Assembly: GCA_004335635.1 (NCBI GenBank)
Contig: QAXH01004895.1
Coordinates: 1 to 63,652 of the forward strand
DNA: 63,652 bases
Reading direction: 5' to 3'
From: Chloromonas sp. AAM2
Taxonomy: Eukaryota; Chlorophyta; Chlorophyceae; Chlamydomonadales; Chlamydomonadaceae
Position numbers and translations under genes: made by a program
Part shown: piece after piece, positions 1 through 9,354 of the stretch
How the letters are laid out: every line of letters begins with the position of its first letter
How positions within the stretch are numbered: position 1 is the stretch's first letter
Notes under the pieces: model-generated
Databases searched by the model: none
The model's input: the letters and a program-made list of their open reading frames with translations, nothing else
Told to the model about the DNA's origin: nothing

Positions 1-469
1 ACCCTTCTTTATTAAAGGGGAGCCCGGGTTTGCGACGGGCTTAGGGAATGAGATTGAGTCTTTAGATGTGCAACCCAATGCCTGGATCGTTACTACCTTC
101 CCTAATATCGAGAGTAGCACAAAAGAAGCCTACCAATTTTGTACGCCGAATCCGGAACCGGATTTCTCACTAAAAAAAGTGCTGCTCGAAGAGGAACCGG
201 ATGAATGGCAGTACTTGCTAATGAATGATTTAGAGAAAGTCGTATTCCCACGAAACCATTTAGTTGGGAATCTCAAAGATCAATTTTATGAATTTGGTGC
301 AGAGTACGCCAGTATGAGTGGAAGCGGTTCCAGTGTTTTTGGAATTTTTGAGCAGGATTTTGTTGCAATTAATGCATATGAGTCGTTTCATAAACTCGGA
401 TTTCCGGCAAACCTAACCAGGCCAAATTTTAAACCGGATAAAGGAATTTATTTAAAAGAAGGGCGATAA
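1..469 (+). CDS. ispE: 4-diphosphocytidyl-2-C-methyl-D-erythritol kinase, C-terminal part
   Basis: The reading frame is open from base 2, so the gene begins before the window; a GTG at 68 is internal. IspE phosphorylates CDP-methylerythritol in the MEP isoprenoid pathway. The visible part is the GHMP-kinase C-terminal domain. The open frame at the edge reads FFIKGEPGFATGLG, which fits the IspE segment before the C-terminal domain, and MSGSGSSVFGIF near residue 85 of the visible ORF is the glycine-rich GHMP motif 3. dxs, of the same pathway, lies 55 kb away in this window. Naming rests on motif and order; another GHMP kinase is less likely. Confidence 0.85.
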   Translation, partial: PFFIKGEPGFATGLGNEIESLDVQPNAWIVTTFPNIESSTKEAYQFCTPNPEPDFSLKKVLLEEEPDEWQYLLMNDLEKVVFPRNHLVGNLKDQFYEFGAEYASMSGSGSSVFGIFEQDFVAINAYESFHKLGFPANLTRPNFKPDKGIYLKEGR

Positions 470-645
470 AGTGATTTGATGAAGCAGCTGCTTTTAGCAA
501 ATTGATTTCAGCATCAGGATTTTGATAGAAAAAATCCAATCTTATGCTTGAGTCAAATCTGAAGATAGACTTATGGAAAAGATCAACACTACATCTTTCA
601 CTAAATCACTCTCCGAAATATCACTATTTCAGACACAAAATAATT

Positions 646-3123
646 ATGAGTAAGAAAAAAAGTACAAACGTGAATACGCGTTCCGGAATGGACAAAGATT
701 CACTGCGAGAAGATATTAAACTACATTTGCGGCATACGTTGGCAAAAGACGAATATTCCACCACAAATTGGGATAAATATAAAAGTGTTGCGCTCACCAT
801 TATGGATCGCTTGAACGACCATATGCTGAAGACTCAAAAACATTATTATAAAACAGACGCCAAAAGGGTGTATTACCTTTCGATGGAATATTTAATTGGC
901 CGGCTCATGGATAATATGCTGGTGAATTTAAATGTAAGAGACTTGGTGGCGGAGGCCCTCGGAGACCTGGACCTTTCCTATGAAGATATTCGGGATCAGG
1001 AATGGGATGCGGGACTTGGAAATGGTGGATTAGGCCGGCTTGCGGCATGTTTTCTGGATTCCATGGCTACGCTTGGAATTCCAGCCATTGGTCATGGTAT
1101 TCGTTATGACTATGGAATTTTCTACCAGAAAATACAAGATGGATATCAGGTAGAGCGACCCGACTTGTGGCTCAAATATGGAAATCCGTGGGATCTTGTA
1201 CGACCTAAAGTACAATACCCTGTTGAGTTTTATGGAAATCAGGCTATTGTAAGCGGTGGCAATGGAGATACGAGATATGGTTGGGAAAATACCCACCGGG
1301 TAAAAGCGGTTGCGTACGACACTCCTATTCCGGGATACGATAATGGAGTTGTAAATTACCTGCGATTGTGGAAAGCGGAGTCATCATCAGCAATTGATCT
1401 AAAAAGTTTTAATCAGGGTCAGTATATCGATGCGGTTCGTGATAACCAGCTTGAGCAGAATATATCTCGTGTACTTTACCCCAATGACAAAGTATTTGTA
1501 GGGCAGGAATTAAGGCTGAAACAGGAATATTTCCTGGTCTCAGCTTCTATGCAGGATATCATACGCCGTTTCAAAAAACAGTCGGATGACTTTACCAAAT
1601 TCCCCGAAAAAGTTTCTATTCAGTGTAACGATACGCATCCGAACCTTGCTATTCCGGAACTGATGCGATACCTGCTGGATGAAGAAGGCATGAGTTGGGA
1701 CAAAGCATGGGATATTACGGTAGATTCTATGGCCTATACCAATCACACCTTGTTGCCGGAGGCGCTGGAGAAATGGCCGGTTTCATTAGTTCGTAACCTT
1801 TTGCCAAGGCATCTGAATATTATTTATGAAATAAACCGACGCTTTCTCAATAAAGTAAAAGTAGAGTTGGGCGACGATAAAAATCGCCTGAATCGAATGA
1901 GTATTGTGGGAGAAGGGGAGCATCCGGTTGTCCATATGGCTCACTTGGGTATTGTGGGAGCTAAAAAAGTAAACGGAGTTGCCGCAATGCACTCCAGGTT
2001 ACTAAAAGATTCTATGTTTAAGGACTTTGCGGAATTGTATCCGGATAAGTTCACAAACAAAACTAATGGAATTACACCGCGTCGTTGGTTGAAGCAGTGC
2101 AACCCGGCGCTATCGGAACTCATTACTGATAAGATTGGAGAAGACTGGGTCACTGATCTTGATGAGCTTAAAAAGATCAATAAGTATGCGGATGACAAGA
2201 AATTCCGTAAGAAGTTTGTTGATATTAAATTAGAGAATAAGAAGCGACTTGCGGAATACATCAAAGAGCATAATGATCTTGATGTAGATCCAAACTCTAT
2301 GTTTGATATTCAGATCAAGCGTATTCACGAGTATAAGCGTCAGCTGATGGCTGCGATGCATGTGATCACGTTGTATAACCGACTTAAAGAAAATCCGGAC
2401 CTGGATATTTCTCCACGAACGGTCATCTTTGCCGGAAAAGCTGCTCCGGGGTATACCATGGCGAAGCTGCATATCAAATTGATCAACAGCATAGCTGATG
2501 TGGTGAATAATGACCCCGAGACTAACCAAAAGCTGAAGTGTGTATTCCTGCAAAACTACAGCGTAACGCTGGCTGAGAAGTTGATTCCGGCAGCCAATCT
2601 TTCTGAACAAATATCTACCGCGGGAATGGAAGCATCCGGTACCGGGAACATGAAGTTTGCTCTGAACGGAGCCCTCACCATTGGGACGCTGGACGGAGCT
2701 AACGTAGAGATCAAAGAGGAAGTTGGAGATGATAATATCTTCATCTTTGGCCTCGAGGAAGAAGAGATTGATGCGATACGACGACAAGGTTATAATCCCT
2801 GGGATTATTACAATGCCAATAAAGAACTCAAAAAAGCAGTAGATCAGATCAGAGACGGATTCTTTAGCAATGGCGATAAGTCGCTTTTTGAGCCCATCAT
2901 AAATGCACTACTGCATGAAGGAGATTACTTTATGGTACTGGCTGATTTTGAAGCATATGTCAGTAAACAAGACGAAGTTTCGGAAGCTTACAAAGATCAG
3001 GATGAATGGAACCGTAAGGCCATCATTAACACGGCGAACATCGGGAAATTTTCCAGCGACCGAACCATTAATGACTACAACGACGAAATTTGGCAAGCGC
3101 CGAAGGTGAGTTTGAAAGACTGA
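646..3123 (+). CDS. glgP: Glycogen/alpha-glucan phosphorylase (GT35)
   Basis: This enzyme releases glucose-1-phosphate from glycogen or maltodextrin in the cytoplasm using pyridoxal phosphate. The protein is about 825 residues, the usual family length. YYLSMEYLIGRL near the N-terminus, NGGLGRLAACFLDS, and the C-terminal EASGTGNMKFALNGALTIG block are signature segments; the lysine of GNMKF (about residue 670) is the expected PLP attachment site. The frame is open back to an ATG at 544, but the first 34 residues of that version are unlike the family, so I chose the ATG at 646 (MSKKKST). A terminator follows 37 bases after the stop, inside the convergent neighbour. Confidence 0.95.
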   Translation: MSKKKSTNVNTRSGMDKDSLREDIKLHLRHTLAKDEYSTTNWDKYKSVALTIMDRLNDHMLKTQKHYYKTDAKRVYYLSMEYLIGRLMDNMLVNLNVRDLVAEALGDLDLSYEDIRDQEWDAGLGNGGLGRLAACFLDSMATLGIPAIGHGIRYDYGIFYQKIQDGYQVERPDLWLKYGNPWDLVRPKVQYPVEFYGNQAIVSGGNGDTRYGWENTHRVKAVAYDTPIPGYDNGVVNYLRLWKAESSSAIDLKSFNQGQYIDAVRDNQLEQNISRVLYPNDKVFVGQELRLKQEYFLVSASMQDIIRRFKKQSDDFTKFPEKVSIQCNDTHPNLAIPELMRYLLDEEGMSWDKAWDITVDSMAYTNHTLLPEALEKWPVSLVRNLLPRHLNIIYEINRRFLNKVKVELGDDKNRLNRMSIVGEGEHPVVHMAHLGIVGAKKVNGVAAMHSRLLKDSMFKDFAELYPDKFTNKTNGITPRRWLKQCNPALSELITDKIGEDWVTDLDELKKINKYADDKKFRKKFVDIKLENKKRLAEYIKEHNDLDVDPNSMFDIQIKRIHEYKRQLMAAMHVITLYNRLKENPDLDISPRTVIFAGKAAPGYTMAKLHIKLINSIADVVNNDPETNQKLKCVFLQNYSVTLAEKLIPAANLSEQISTAGMEASGTGNMKFALNGALTIGTLDGANVEIKEEVGDDNIFIFGLEEEEIDAIRRQGYNPWDYYNANKELKKAVDQIRDGFFSNGDKSLFEPIINALLHEGDYFMVLADFEAYVSKQDEVSEAYKDQDEWNRKAIINTANIGKFSSDRTINDYNDEIWQAPKVSLKD

Positions 3124-3125
3124 AT

Positions 3126-4214
3126 TTAATCAATCTTAGTATATATCATCTGATATTGAGAGGTCAGCCATTCGCTGGCCTCTTTTTCGTTATCTATTTT
3201 TTCAGAACTTATTCGGCGGATAAAGTTAAAAGCAAGATCACTCATTTCCTCTCGATAAGAATTCAGGTAGTCCATCAACAATGGAGAATGGGGATTTAAA
3301 ACGGAGCGACTATTTTTTGAACCCGAATAGTGTTTGCCTAAGATATTTAATAGTTGATCATAATTTTCGACCGAAGCTCCACTGATAATATTTCTGATAT
3401 CATCACTATAAAGTTCCCAATCAACTTCATCCCGAAGTTTTAATGTCTCTCGAAGAACGTAGGTTGAATATGTTTTAAGAGAAGGGTCATTGTAATTAAA
3501 TTGATTAAAAATAAGAGCTAAGTCATCATCGTTTGGTATGGTGCGCATCATGATTAAAAGTGCCCAATATCGGTTTACGCGGTTTCCATCTGATTGGAGA
3601 GTTTTACGAGCTAATGGTAGCTCTATATCCATGTTAAGGCTGTTTAGGTGCTCCAATAATCCCTCTGTAAACTCTTTTTCTGCACCAGAGGCAAATTGAT
3701 TATATAGCATCTTCATTTTCATGGAAAATTTGTTTCCATCCGTACGGAGAAACTGAAGGAAAAAACTCAGCGCCATTTTGTTGGAAAAATTGTGCAAGTC
3801 TTTTCCCTCTATATTCCAGGCAGTATTTGTTTCCAGAGAGTCAGACGGCAATTCCATTTCGGTAATTTCATAATCTTTTTTTGACTCTACAAGCGTTATA
3901 AAACTATAGTTGGGGTTTACATACTTCGGAGAAACATATTCAAATCCAAGGTCCCTTTTCATAACGGCACTGCAGGCGTGTAAAGCATTATTTCCGGTTA
4001 CCGTTTTGGTTTGTTTTACCCGCATAGAATCCACAATTTGTTGAGCAGAGTAGTTTTTTAAACCAATGAATTCAAAATAGGTGTCGGGAGATACTTCAAC
4101 GAGATTCTCGCTATTAATGACATCCGATTCACTGACAGAAACAGCTTTTGGTTGAAGTATCGCGCAGCCTGTAAGGCAACATAAAAGAATAGAAATCAAA
4201 TATATATTTTTCAT
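3126..4214 (-). CDS. Hypothetical lipoprotein
   Basis: I do not recognise a family. The start at 4214 gives MKNIYLISILLCCLTGCAIL, a short basic N-terminus, a hydrophobic core and an LTGC lipobox, so the mature protein should be lipid-anchored. Longer frame starts exist at 4238 and 4271 but would bury the signal peptide. The mature part (about 345 residues) is largely helical-looking with Leu-rich repeating segments in its second half, possibly HEAT-like. It converges on glgP with 2 bases between stops and diverges from mscS. No enzyme motif is visible. Confidence 0.7.
   Translation of the reverse strand: MKNIYLISILLCCLTGCAILQPKAVSVSESDVINSENLVEVSPDTYFEFIGLKNYSAQQIVDSMRVKQTKTVTGNNALHACSAVMKRDLGFEYVSPKYVNPNYSFITLVESKKDYEITEMELPSDSLETNTAWNIEGKDLHNFSNKMALSFFLQFLRTDGNKFSMKMKMLYNQFASGAEKEFTEGLLEHLNSLNMDIELPLARKTLQSDGNRVNRYWALLIMMRTIPNDDDLALIFNQFNYNDPSLKTYSTYVLRETLKLRDEVDWELYSDDIRNIISGASVENYDQLLNILGKHYSGSKNSRSVLNPHSPLLMDYLNSYREEMSDLAFNFIRRISSEKIDNEKEASEWLTSQYQMIYTKID
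3160..3187 (+). terminator. Rho-independent terminator of glgP
   Basis: The arms GAGGTCAGC (3160-3168) and GCTGGCCTC (3174-3182) form a 9-bp stem with one G-T pair and a 5-base loop, followed by TTTTT. It lies 37 bases past the glgP stop and within the 3' coding end of the opposite-strand lipoprotein gene. Confidence 0.8.
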
Positions 4215-4412
4215 TGTTACCGATAAAGTCTTGTTCATAAGTGATATAATGAAATTAAAATAGAAATACAATCCAAGTAAGTTTCCGTTGTAGTTATTCT
4301 AGTGTTTAGTTGATAAAAATTTTGAACGGCTGATAAATAAGGCTCTATTTTTACTTTTTGATGATTAAAAAAGTCGCGTTATTTTGCCTGATTCAATCCA
4401 ACAAATTTTTAC

Positions 4413-5435
4413 ATGCAAATACCCTCTACTCAACCTGCTCAAATAGATTCATTGTCTCCTGATAGTGGCGCTAATTTGATTTCTGCTGATTCTGCTCTTC
4501 AGCTTCCAAACCCGGCAGATTATACGGTTACCGATACGTTTCAATATATTTGGGACCTGTTGCAGGTTCAGCTTTTTTCTATTCAGAATACACCGGTTAC
4601 CTTTTTAAAGCTGATTATATTTGTACTTCTGCTGATTGGATTCTCATTTTTAGCTTCATTCATTAAAAGAATGTTGCGAAACAAGATATTGCCTCGCTTT
4701 GTAAAAGACAGCGGATTGCGATATACCCTTTCCAGAATGACGCAATATGTGGTAGTAGTGATCGGAGTTTTTATATCCTTTCAGTTCCTGGGCATCAATA
4801 TGACGGGACTGGCGGTCATCTTTGGTTTCCTCTCTGTAGGTATTGGTTTTGGACTTCAAAATGTGACATCCAATTTTATTTCGGGTTTGATCGTGCTTTT
4901 TGAAAGGCCTATCAGCGTTGGAGATCGTGTTTCTGTGAATAACATTGAAGGTGATGTCGAAGAAATAAATATCCGTTCAACTAAAGTGAAAACGCTGGAT
5001 AACATATCCATTATTGTGCCAAATTCAGAGTTTGTATCAAAAGATGTGGTAAATTTTTCCCACGGTGATCCAACCTATCGGCTAAGCGTTAATGTGGGCG
5101 TTTCTTACTCTTCAGATCTCGATAAAGTGTTGAAGGCATTGAATGAAGTGGCCGAAGAAAGTAAGGATGTCATGAGAAATCCGCCTCACGATGTACAACT
5201 CAGAAACTTTGGAGACTCCGCCTGGGACATGAAATTATTTGTATGGATTCGGGACGTGAAACAGCGTTATCAGGTATTAAACCGGCTGAACCAAGCTATC
5301 GTCAGAAAATTCACGGAATATGATATTGAAATTCCTTTTCCACAAAGAGATTTGCACGTACGCTCAGGCTTGAATCTTGATAAAGATGAGGATGTCAAAC
5401 ACGGCTCCGAAGATTCAGAGACCTATGCTGAATAA
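4413..5435 (+). CDS. mscS: MscS-family mechanosensitive ion channel
   Basis: Small-conductance mechanosensitive channels open under membrane tension to release solutes on hypo-osmotic shock. The protein has 340 residues, a polar N-terminal tail of about 60 residues, and three hydrophobic segments (about 65-85, 110-130, 135-160). The pore helix and upper beta domain follow, with FGLQNVTSNFISG and LFERPISVGDRV, the hallmark of the family. The cytoplasmic alpha-beta vestibule runs to about residue 315, with a charged tail after that. It stands alone between a divergent lipoprotein gene and the convergent tonB operon. Symbol given for family only. Confidence 0.9.
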   Translation: MQIPSTQPAQIDSLSPDSGANLISADSALQLPNPADYTVTDTFQYIWDLLQVQLFSIQNTPVTFLKLIIFVLLLIGFSFLASFIKRMLRNKILPRFVKDSGLRYTLSRMTQYVVVVIGVFISFQFLGINMTGLAVIFGFLSVGIGFGLQNVTSNFISGLIVLFERPISVGDRVSVNNIEGDVEEINIRSTKVKTLDNISIIVPNSEFVSKDVVNFSHGDPTYRLSVNVGVSYSSDLDKVLKALNEVAEESKDVMRNPPHDVQLRNFGDSAWDMKLFVWIRDVKQRYQVLNRLNQAIVRKFTEYDIEIPFPQRDLHVRSGLNLDKDEDVKHGSEDSETYAE

Positions 5436-5469
5436 TCGAAAGAAATGATTTGTTTATACGCCTGATATT

Positions 5470-6291
5470 TTAATCAAATACAAACCTGAAGGTGATGGTT
5501 CCCCATTGAGCTTCCTGAGGCACGCCACTTGGCAGTCGGGAAAATCGCCAGGTTCGCAGTGTACTCATTACTTCTCGCTCCAGCTCGGGATTCATTTTTT
5601 TGAGGGGAATAACGCGCCCTACCGTACCATCCGGGCGGACTTCAAAACGGACTGTAATTACAGCTTCGGTATTAGCTGAATTTTCGGGTAAAGGCTGAAC
5701 CATAGGGGAGCGATCGATCTCTCCCTCCCATTTTAATTCATACGGAGAGCTTTTTTCTTCGTCGTTGCCAATACCCTGATCAGAATTTACATCGCCACGA
5801 GCCCCGTCTTCGTCCCCACTTTCTTCAGCTCCTTCCGTCACCGTTTCATTTTCTTGTGCTACGGGTGGAATTTCAACTTCTTCTTCCTGAGGTTCTGTTT
5901 CTTGTTGATTTGGATCTATTTTCTCAGTCTCAGGAGTATTTACAGGATCTTCCTGAATTTCTTCCTGTTGATCCGCCAGATCTACCGGTTTTGTTTCTTC
6001 TTCAATTTCCTGCTGTGGTGTTACTTCTGGCTCCGGTGCTTCTTCTACAGGCTCTTCAGGTTCAGTTTCGGATGGATTAGGCCGTTCTGCTACCTGTTCA
6101 TTTTGTACTTCTGAAAATTCAGCAAGCTGTCCGGTTTGGTATTCCCCGAATTCAACCTCAATATAAGAGGGGCGGACATTTTGATTCATATCCAGCGTAT
6201 AAAGCAACGAAAAAGCAAGAATAGCCGCATTGATGCCGAGGGAGATATATAAGGCTTTGCGGTCGTTATCGGTGAAAGAATACTTTGCCAT
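5470..6291 (-). CDS. tonB: TonB/TolA-type energy transducer
   Basis: One N-terminal transmembrane helix (about residues 13-33) anchors the protein. A Pro/Glu-rich periplasmic spacer follows (about 60-170). The TonB C-terminal fold begins with AVITVRFEVRPDGTVGRV and includes LRTWRFSRLP. It should carry proton-motive energy from the ExbB-ExbD complex to an outer-membrane partner. It is the last gene of the 11108-5470 operon, 4 bases after exbD. The spacer is acidic rather than the Lys/Pro type of enteric TonB. Whether it serves transport (TonB) or septal outer-membrane constriction (TolA-like) cannot be settled from sequence; the SPOR gene upstream favours looking at the latter. Confidence 0.85.
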   Translation of the reverse strand: MAKYSFTDNDRKALYISLGINAAILAFSLLYTLDMNQNVRPSYIEVEFGEYQTGQLAEFSEVQNEQVAERPNPSETEPEEPVEEAPEPEVTPQQEIEEETKPVDLADQQEEIQEDPVNTPETEKIDPNQQETEPQEEEVEIPPVAQENETVTEGAEESGDEDGARGDVNSDQGIGNDEEKSSPYELKWEGEIDRSPMVQPLPENSANTEAVITVRFEVRPDGTVGRVIPLKKMNPELEREVMSTLRTWRFSRLPSGVPQEAQWGTITFRFVFD

Positions 6292-6295
6292 GTGG

Positions 6296-6709
6296 CTATG
6301 AGCCTTGTTCAGTGGCCATTATAATTTTCAGGTTCAGTGCTTTACTGACATTCATTACGCGAACGGCATCATCTACTTTGGCGTCCTTGTCAGCACGCAA
6401 TACAACGGATGCCTCCGGCTTATTATTTCGAGCCTCACGAATGGCGCCGGCCAGCGAGCCCCGGGCTGTGAGGTCCCCGTCCACATAAAATTCTCCCTCT
6501 TTCGTGACTGCTACGGATATAAAATTAGGATTGGTGGAGGCGCTACTTTCAGCACGGGGAACATCAACCCGAATACCAAAATTTGTAACAAACGAGGACG
6601 TAAGCAAGAAGAAAATAAGCAGTAATAACACGATGTCTGTCAATGAAGATTGGGAAAACAATGACAGTGGTTCTAAGCTTTTATCTCCTTTTCTGAAATC
6701 GCGAGCCAT
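6296..6709 (-). CDS. exbD: ExbD/TolR biopolymer transport protein
   Basis: A 137-residue protein with the ExbD plan: short cytoplasmic N-terminus, one transmembrane helix and a periplasmic domain. The segment SSLTDIVLLLLIFFLLTSS carries the conserved Asp that lines the proton path in this family. LRADKDAKVDDAVRVMN is the typical C-terminal region. It sits between exbB (2 bases upstream) and tonB (4 bases downstream), so the three products almost certainly form one motor. Confidence 0.92.
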   Translation of the reverse strand: MARDFRKGDKSLEPLSLFSQSSLTDIVLLLLIFFLLTSSFVTNFGIRVDVPRAESSASTNPNFISVAVTKEGEFYVDGDLTARGSLAGAIREARNNKPEASVVLRADKDAKVDDAVRVMNVSKALNLKIIMATEQGS

Positions 6710-6711
6710 AA

Positions 6712-7419
6712 TTAATTCTGGTCTTTTTTAGCTGGCGATTGAAGCAGATCGAGAAAGTCGGCTGAAGCATTTTCCAACTCAAAAATAGAACGGTTTATTT
6801 TACCCAGCAGGAAGTTATAAAAACCATATGCAATCAGGCCAACAATCAGTCCGGTTGCCGTGGTTATCAGTGCTTCCCATATACCACCGGCAAGTACACT
6901 CGGGTTTACATTACCTTGCAGAGACTGTATATCCATAAAAGCCTCGATCATCCCGGTAACCGTTCCGGTGAAACCAAGGAGGGGAGCAACACCTGCGATA
7001 GTTGCAAGCCAGTTCATGCGTTTTTCCAGAAAGAATATTTCTTTTTTTCCTGCATTATCTATAGCGTCCTCAATATCCCGAATTGGACGTCCTAACCGTT
7101 TTATTCCGGCCTTGATGATGCGTGAAATCGGTTTATCAAATTCATCACAATAGTCCATGGCGTTCCCGGCCCCGCCCTTTCCTGATTTGAGCATATTCTC
7201 AATTGAAGGCAGAAATTTTTCCGGATCAACGTGTGATCGGTTTAGTGCCAGCCATCGTTCAGCAATTACGTAACAAGCGATGGCGAATAAGACAAAAATG
7301 GGGATCATCAAAATGCCCCCTTCCACTAAAAGGTCAAAGAAAGTCGTAGTTTCTTCCTGCATGGCCAACAGGGAATCCTGGGCCATGGTTTCTTGCAATA
7401 GAAATAGCAATGCGTGCAT
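6712..7419 (-). CDS. exbB: ExbB/TolQ/MotA-family proton channel
   Basis: A 235-residue inner-membrane protein with three hydrophobic segments (about 30-50, 135-155, 180-205). The family signature runs through LATIAGVAPLLGFTGTVTGM and the following ALITTATGLIVGLIAY. ExbB pentamers surround the ExbD dimer and use the proton gradient. The start at 7419 is 14 bases from the HU-SPOR gene. An alternative ATG lies 11 codons in. Confidence 0.92.
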   Translation of the reverse strand: MHALLFLLQETMAQDSLLAMQEETTTFFDLLVEGGILMIPIFVLFAIACYVIAERWLALNRSHVDPEKFLPSIENMLKSGKGGAGNAMDYCDEFDKPISRIIKAGIKRLGRPIRDIEDAIDNAGKKEIFFLEKRMNWLATIAGVAPLLGFTGTVTGMIEAFMDIQSLQGNVNPSVLAGGIWEALITTATGLIVGLIAYGFYNFLLGKINRSIFELENASADFLDLLQSPAKKDQN

Positions 7420-7433
7420 GTAGATGATATTCT

Positions 7434-9158
7434 TTATTGAATTTTGGTTATAAAATAATTTTCTGAATAAGGCGGCTCAAGGTTTTCCGCGGCTAAAGCA
7501 GCTGTTCTCAGAGACTCAAACTGTCCTACACTTACGCGCCAGAGCTGCCCATATTGTTGACTGGGGATGGTAGCTAATAGGGCTCTGTAGCCTTGCTCAG
7601 AAAGTTCTTGTTGTTGGTCCTTTGCACTTCCCTCTTTACTTAAAGAAAACAATACAATGGTATAGCCGCTGTTTGCAGCCTCATTGGGTGTTCCCATCAA
7701 ACCAAAGTTTGGCTGCGTCTGTGGTGCAGTTGTGGACTCTTCTTGTGGTACTTCGGGTTGTGTGGTTTGTTCCTCAGCTGGTTGAGATGTTTCTTCTGGT
7801 TGAGCCTGAGTTGCCTGGGGTTCCGACTCAGGTTGTGATTCTGGCGGTGTTTGTGTCTGAGCGGGTTGTTGCGTTGTTGCAATTTCCGGTTCCGGAGAAA
7901 CGCCCGGGATCGTTATTACTCCAAAATAACCGAGCCCGTAAATGCCCCCTGCTAAAATTATTGCAATTAAAAGAACCCACAACATAACAGGTGGTGAAGA
8001 AGCTTTTTCTTTTTTCTTGGGCTGATCTGAAGATGCTTTCTCCTCCTCGATTTCATCCGGCGCCTCTTTGTTACTCTCGGAGGCCAAATTGGTTATTACA
8101 GGAACGACTTCATCCTCAGAATCAGCAGGCTCATCTTTCTGCAAAAGGTCGGGTTCTTCCTCCTCTCCTGCTAAGGCTTCAAACGGATCTTCTTCCATTT
8201 CATCATCATCTTCATTCAGGGAATCAAGGAAGGTTTCTTCTTGTGCTTCTTCATCCTCAGCACTTTCCTGAGCCGTCAAATCATCTTTTGATTCCGATTC
8301 GGTAAGTTCTTCTTCTTGATTCTCTTCTTCGTCGTCATCATCGTCGAAAAGGGCACTTAATTCATCGTCAGTTTCGGCATCATCCTCGGATTCTTCAGAT
8401 AGCTGACTACTTAATGCGGCCGCAATATCTTCATCTTCATCAATCTCCTCTTCCGTTTCTTCTAATAATGAACTGAATTCATCTGCAATGTCGTCCTCTT
8501 CCTCCGCTGTTTCCTGTTCATCTTCGCTATCTGCCTGATCTCCTAATAACCCGGAAAAGGTACGCTCCACGCTGTCATCTTTATAAGTGTCGATTCCCCA
8601 GTCTTCGGGACCCGGCTTTTTGGGTTTGTCTTTTTCCGTCTTTTCTTCAAAATCTTTTCCAGCTATTTCAAACGGATCTTCAGATTCATCGAGATTGTCT
8701 TCATCAGGTGCCTGCTCATGGCCTTCATCTTTTTCCTGATCTTCGCTATCCAGTTCAAAAGAAGTGCTTAGTTCATCTTGTTCCGCCTCTTCACTCAAAA
8801 GTCCGTCAAAAGGATCTTCATCTTGCTCTTTTTCCTCCTCCTTCGATTCATCGCTTTTTTCAGCCTCAACAGCAGTGGTCGTTTGCTCCTTTTGCGCTTT
8901 ATCCTCGTCCATATCAATGGATTCCATTCCAGCATATTTATAATTGATCTCAGTGGCAAGATCATCATCCGGCAAGAAAATGATATTTTCACCAAACCCG
9001 CTGAATACGCCAAAACCATCTACTTCATAGGCATCACCTTCGGCAATAGCTTCCTTAATTTCAGATATCAGGTCAGCAAGTTGGTCTTCAACTTTTTCCA
9101 CATCCTGACCTAAAGTATCCGCCAGGAGTTCCACTAATTTAGAATGATCGATATGCAT
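7434..9158 (-). CDS. Membrane-anchored HU-domain and SPOR-domain protein
   Basis: Three parts are visible. Residues 1 to about 75 resemble the HU-CCDC81-type domain of Bacteroidota (helical start, then GDAYEVDGFGVFSGFGENI). Residues about 80-385 are an extremely acidic Asp/Glu/Ser linker. A transmembrane helix follows (MLWVLLIAIILAGGIYGLG, about 390-410). A Gln/Pro/Thr-rich periplasmic linker leads to a C-terminal SPOR domain (about 495-574, GYTIVLFSLSKEG and QLWRVSVGQF). SPOR domains bind denuded septal peptidoglycan, so this protein plausibly links a cytoplasmic HU fold to the division site. It follows a second, stand-alone HU gene by 3 bases and precedes exbB by 14. That it binds DNA is inference. 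Confidence 0.85.
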   Translation of the reverse strand: MHIDHSKLVELLADTLGQDVEKVEDQLADLISEIKEAIAEGDAYEVDGFGVFSGFGENIIFLPDDDLATEINYKYAGMESIDMDEDKAQKEQTTTAVEAEKSDESKEEEKEQDEDPFDGLLSEEAEQDELSTSFELDSEDQEKDEGHEQAPDEDNLDESEDPFEIAGKDFEEKTEKDKPKKPGPEDWGIDTYKDDSVERTFSGLLGDQADSEDEQETAEEEDDIADEFSSLLEETEEEIDEDEDIAAALSSQLSEESEDDAETDDELSALFDDDDDEEENQEEELTESESKDDLTAQESAEDEEAQEETFLDSLNEDDDEMEEDPFEALAGEEEEPDLLQKDEPADSEDEVVPVITNLASESNKEAPDEIEEEKASSDQPKKKEKASSPPVMLWVLLIAIILAGGIYGLGYFGVITIPGVSPEPEIATTQQPAQTQTPPESQPESEPQATQAQPEETSQPAEEQTTQPEVPQEESTTAPQTQPNFGLMGTPNEAANSGYTIVLFSLSKEGSAKDQQQELSEQGYRALLATIPSQQYGQLWRVSVGQFESLRTAALAAENLEPPYSENYFITKIQ

Positions 9159-9161
9159 GAT

Positions 9162-9350
9162 TTACCCCTTGTTTTCTGGTGTGAATTCAATGGTATCTTT
9201 GGGTGGTAGCATAATATTGGTTCCGTCGGCTCTTTTTTCGTTGTGGTGAACCGATTTAAATGTACCTAATCCTTTTAACTCAACGGAATTTTTCATGATG
9301 ATCTGATCCCGAATGACAATGCCCAAAGTTTCTATAAATTCGTCCGTCAT
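9162..9350 (-). CDS. Small HU/CCDC81-like DNA-binding protein
   Basis: A 62-residue protein with the HU core pattern: helix-turn-helix start, then SVELKGLGTFKSVHH and a C-terminal strand LPPKDTIEFTPEN. It is shorter than classical HU (about 90 residues) because the DNA-embracing arm is reduced. It lies 4 bases after the barrel gene and 3 bases before the HU-SPOR gene, so the two HU-type products are probably made together and may form a heterodimer (inference). Confidence 0.75.
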   Translation of the reverse strand: MTDEFIETLGIVIRDQIIMKNSVELKGLGTFKSVHHNEKRADGTNIMLPPKDTIEFTPENKG

Positions 9351-9354
9351 AGTG

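Noticed and set aside
2230..2787. 185-residue minus-strand ORF
   Set aside because: It lies entirely inside glgP, whose frame matches a known family throughout.
5854..6114. Plus-strand ORF rich in Phe and Leu
   Set aside because: It is the antisense of the acidic, Pro/Glu-rich spacer of tonB; such composition is a by-product.
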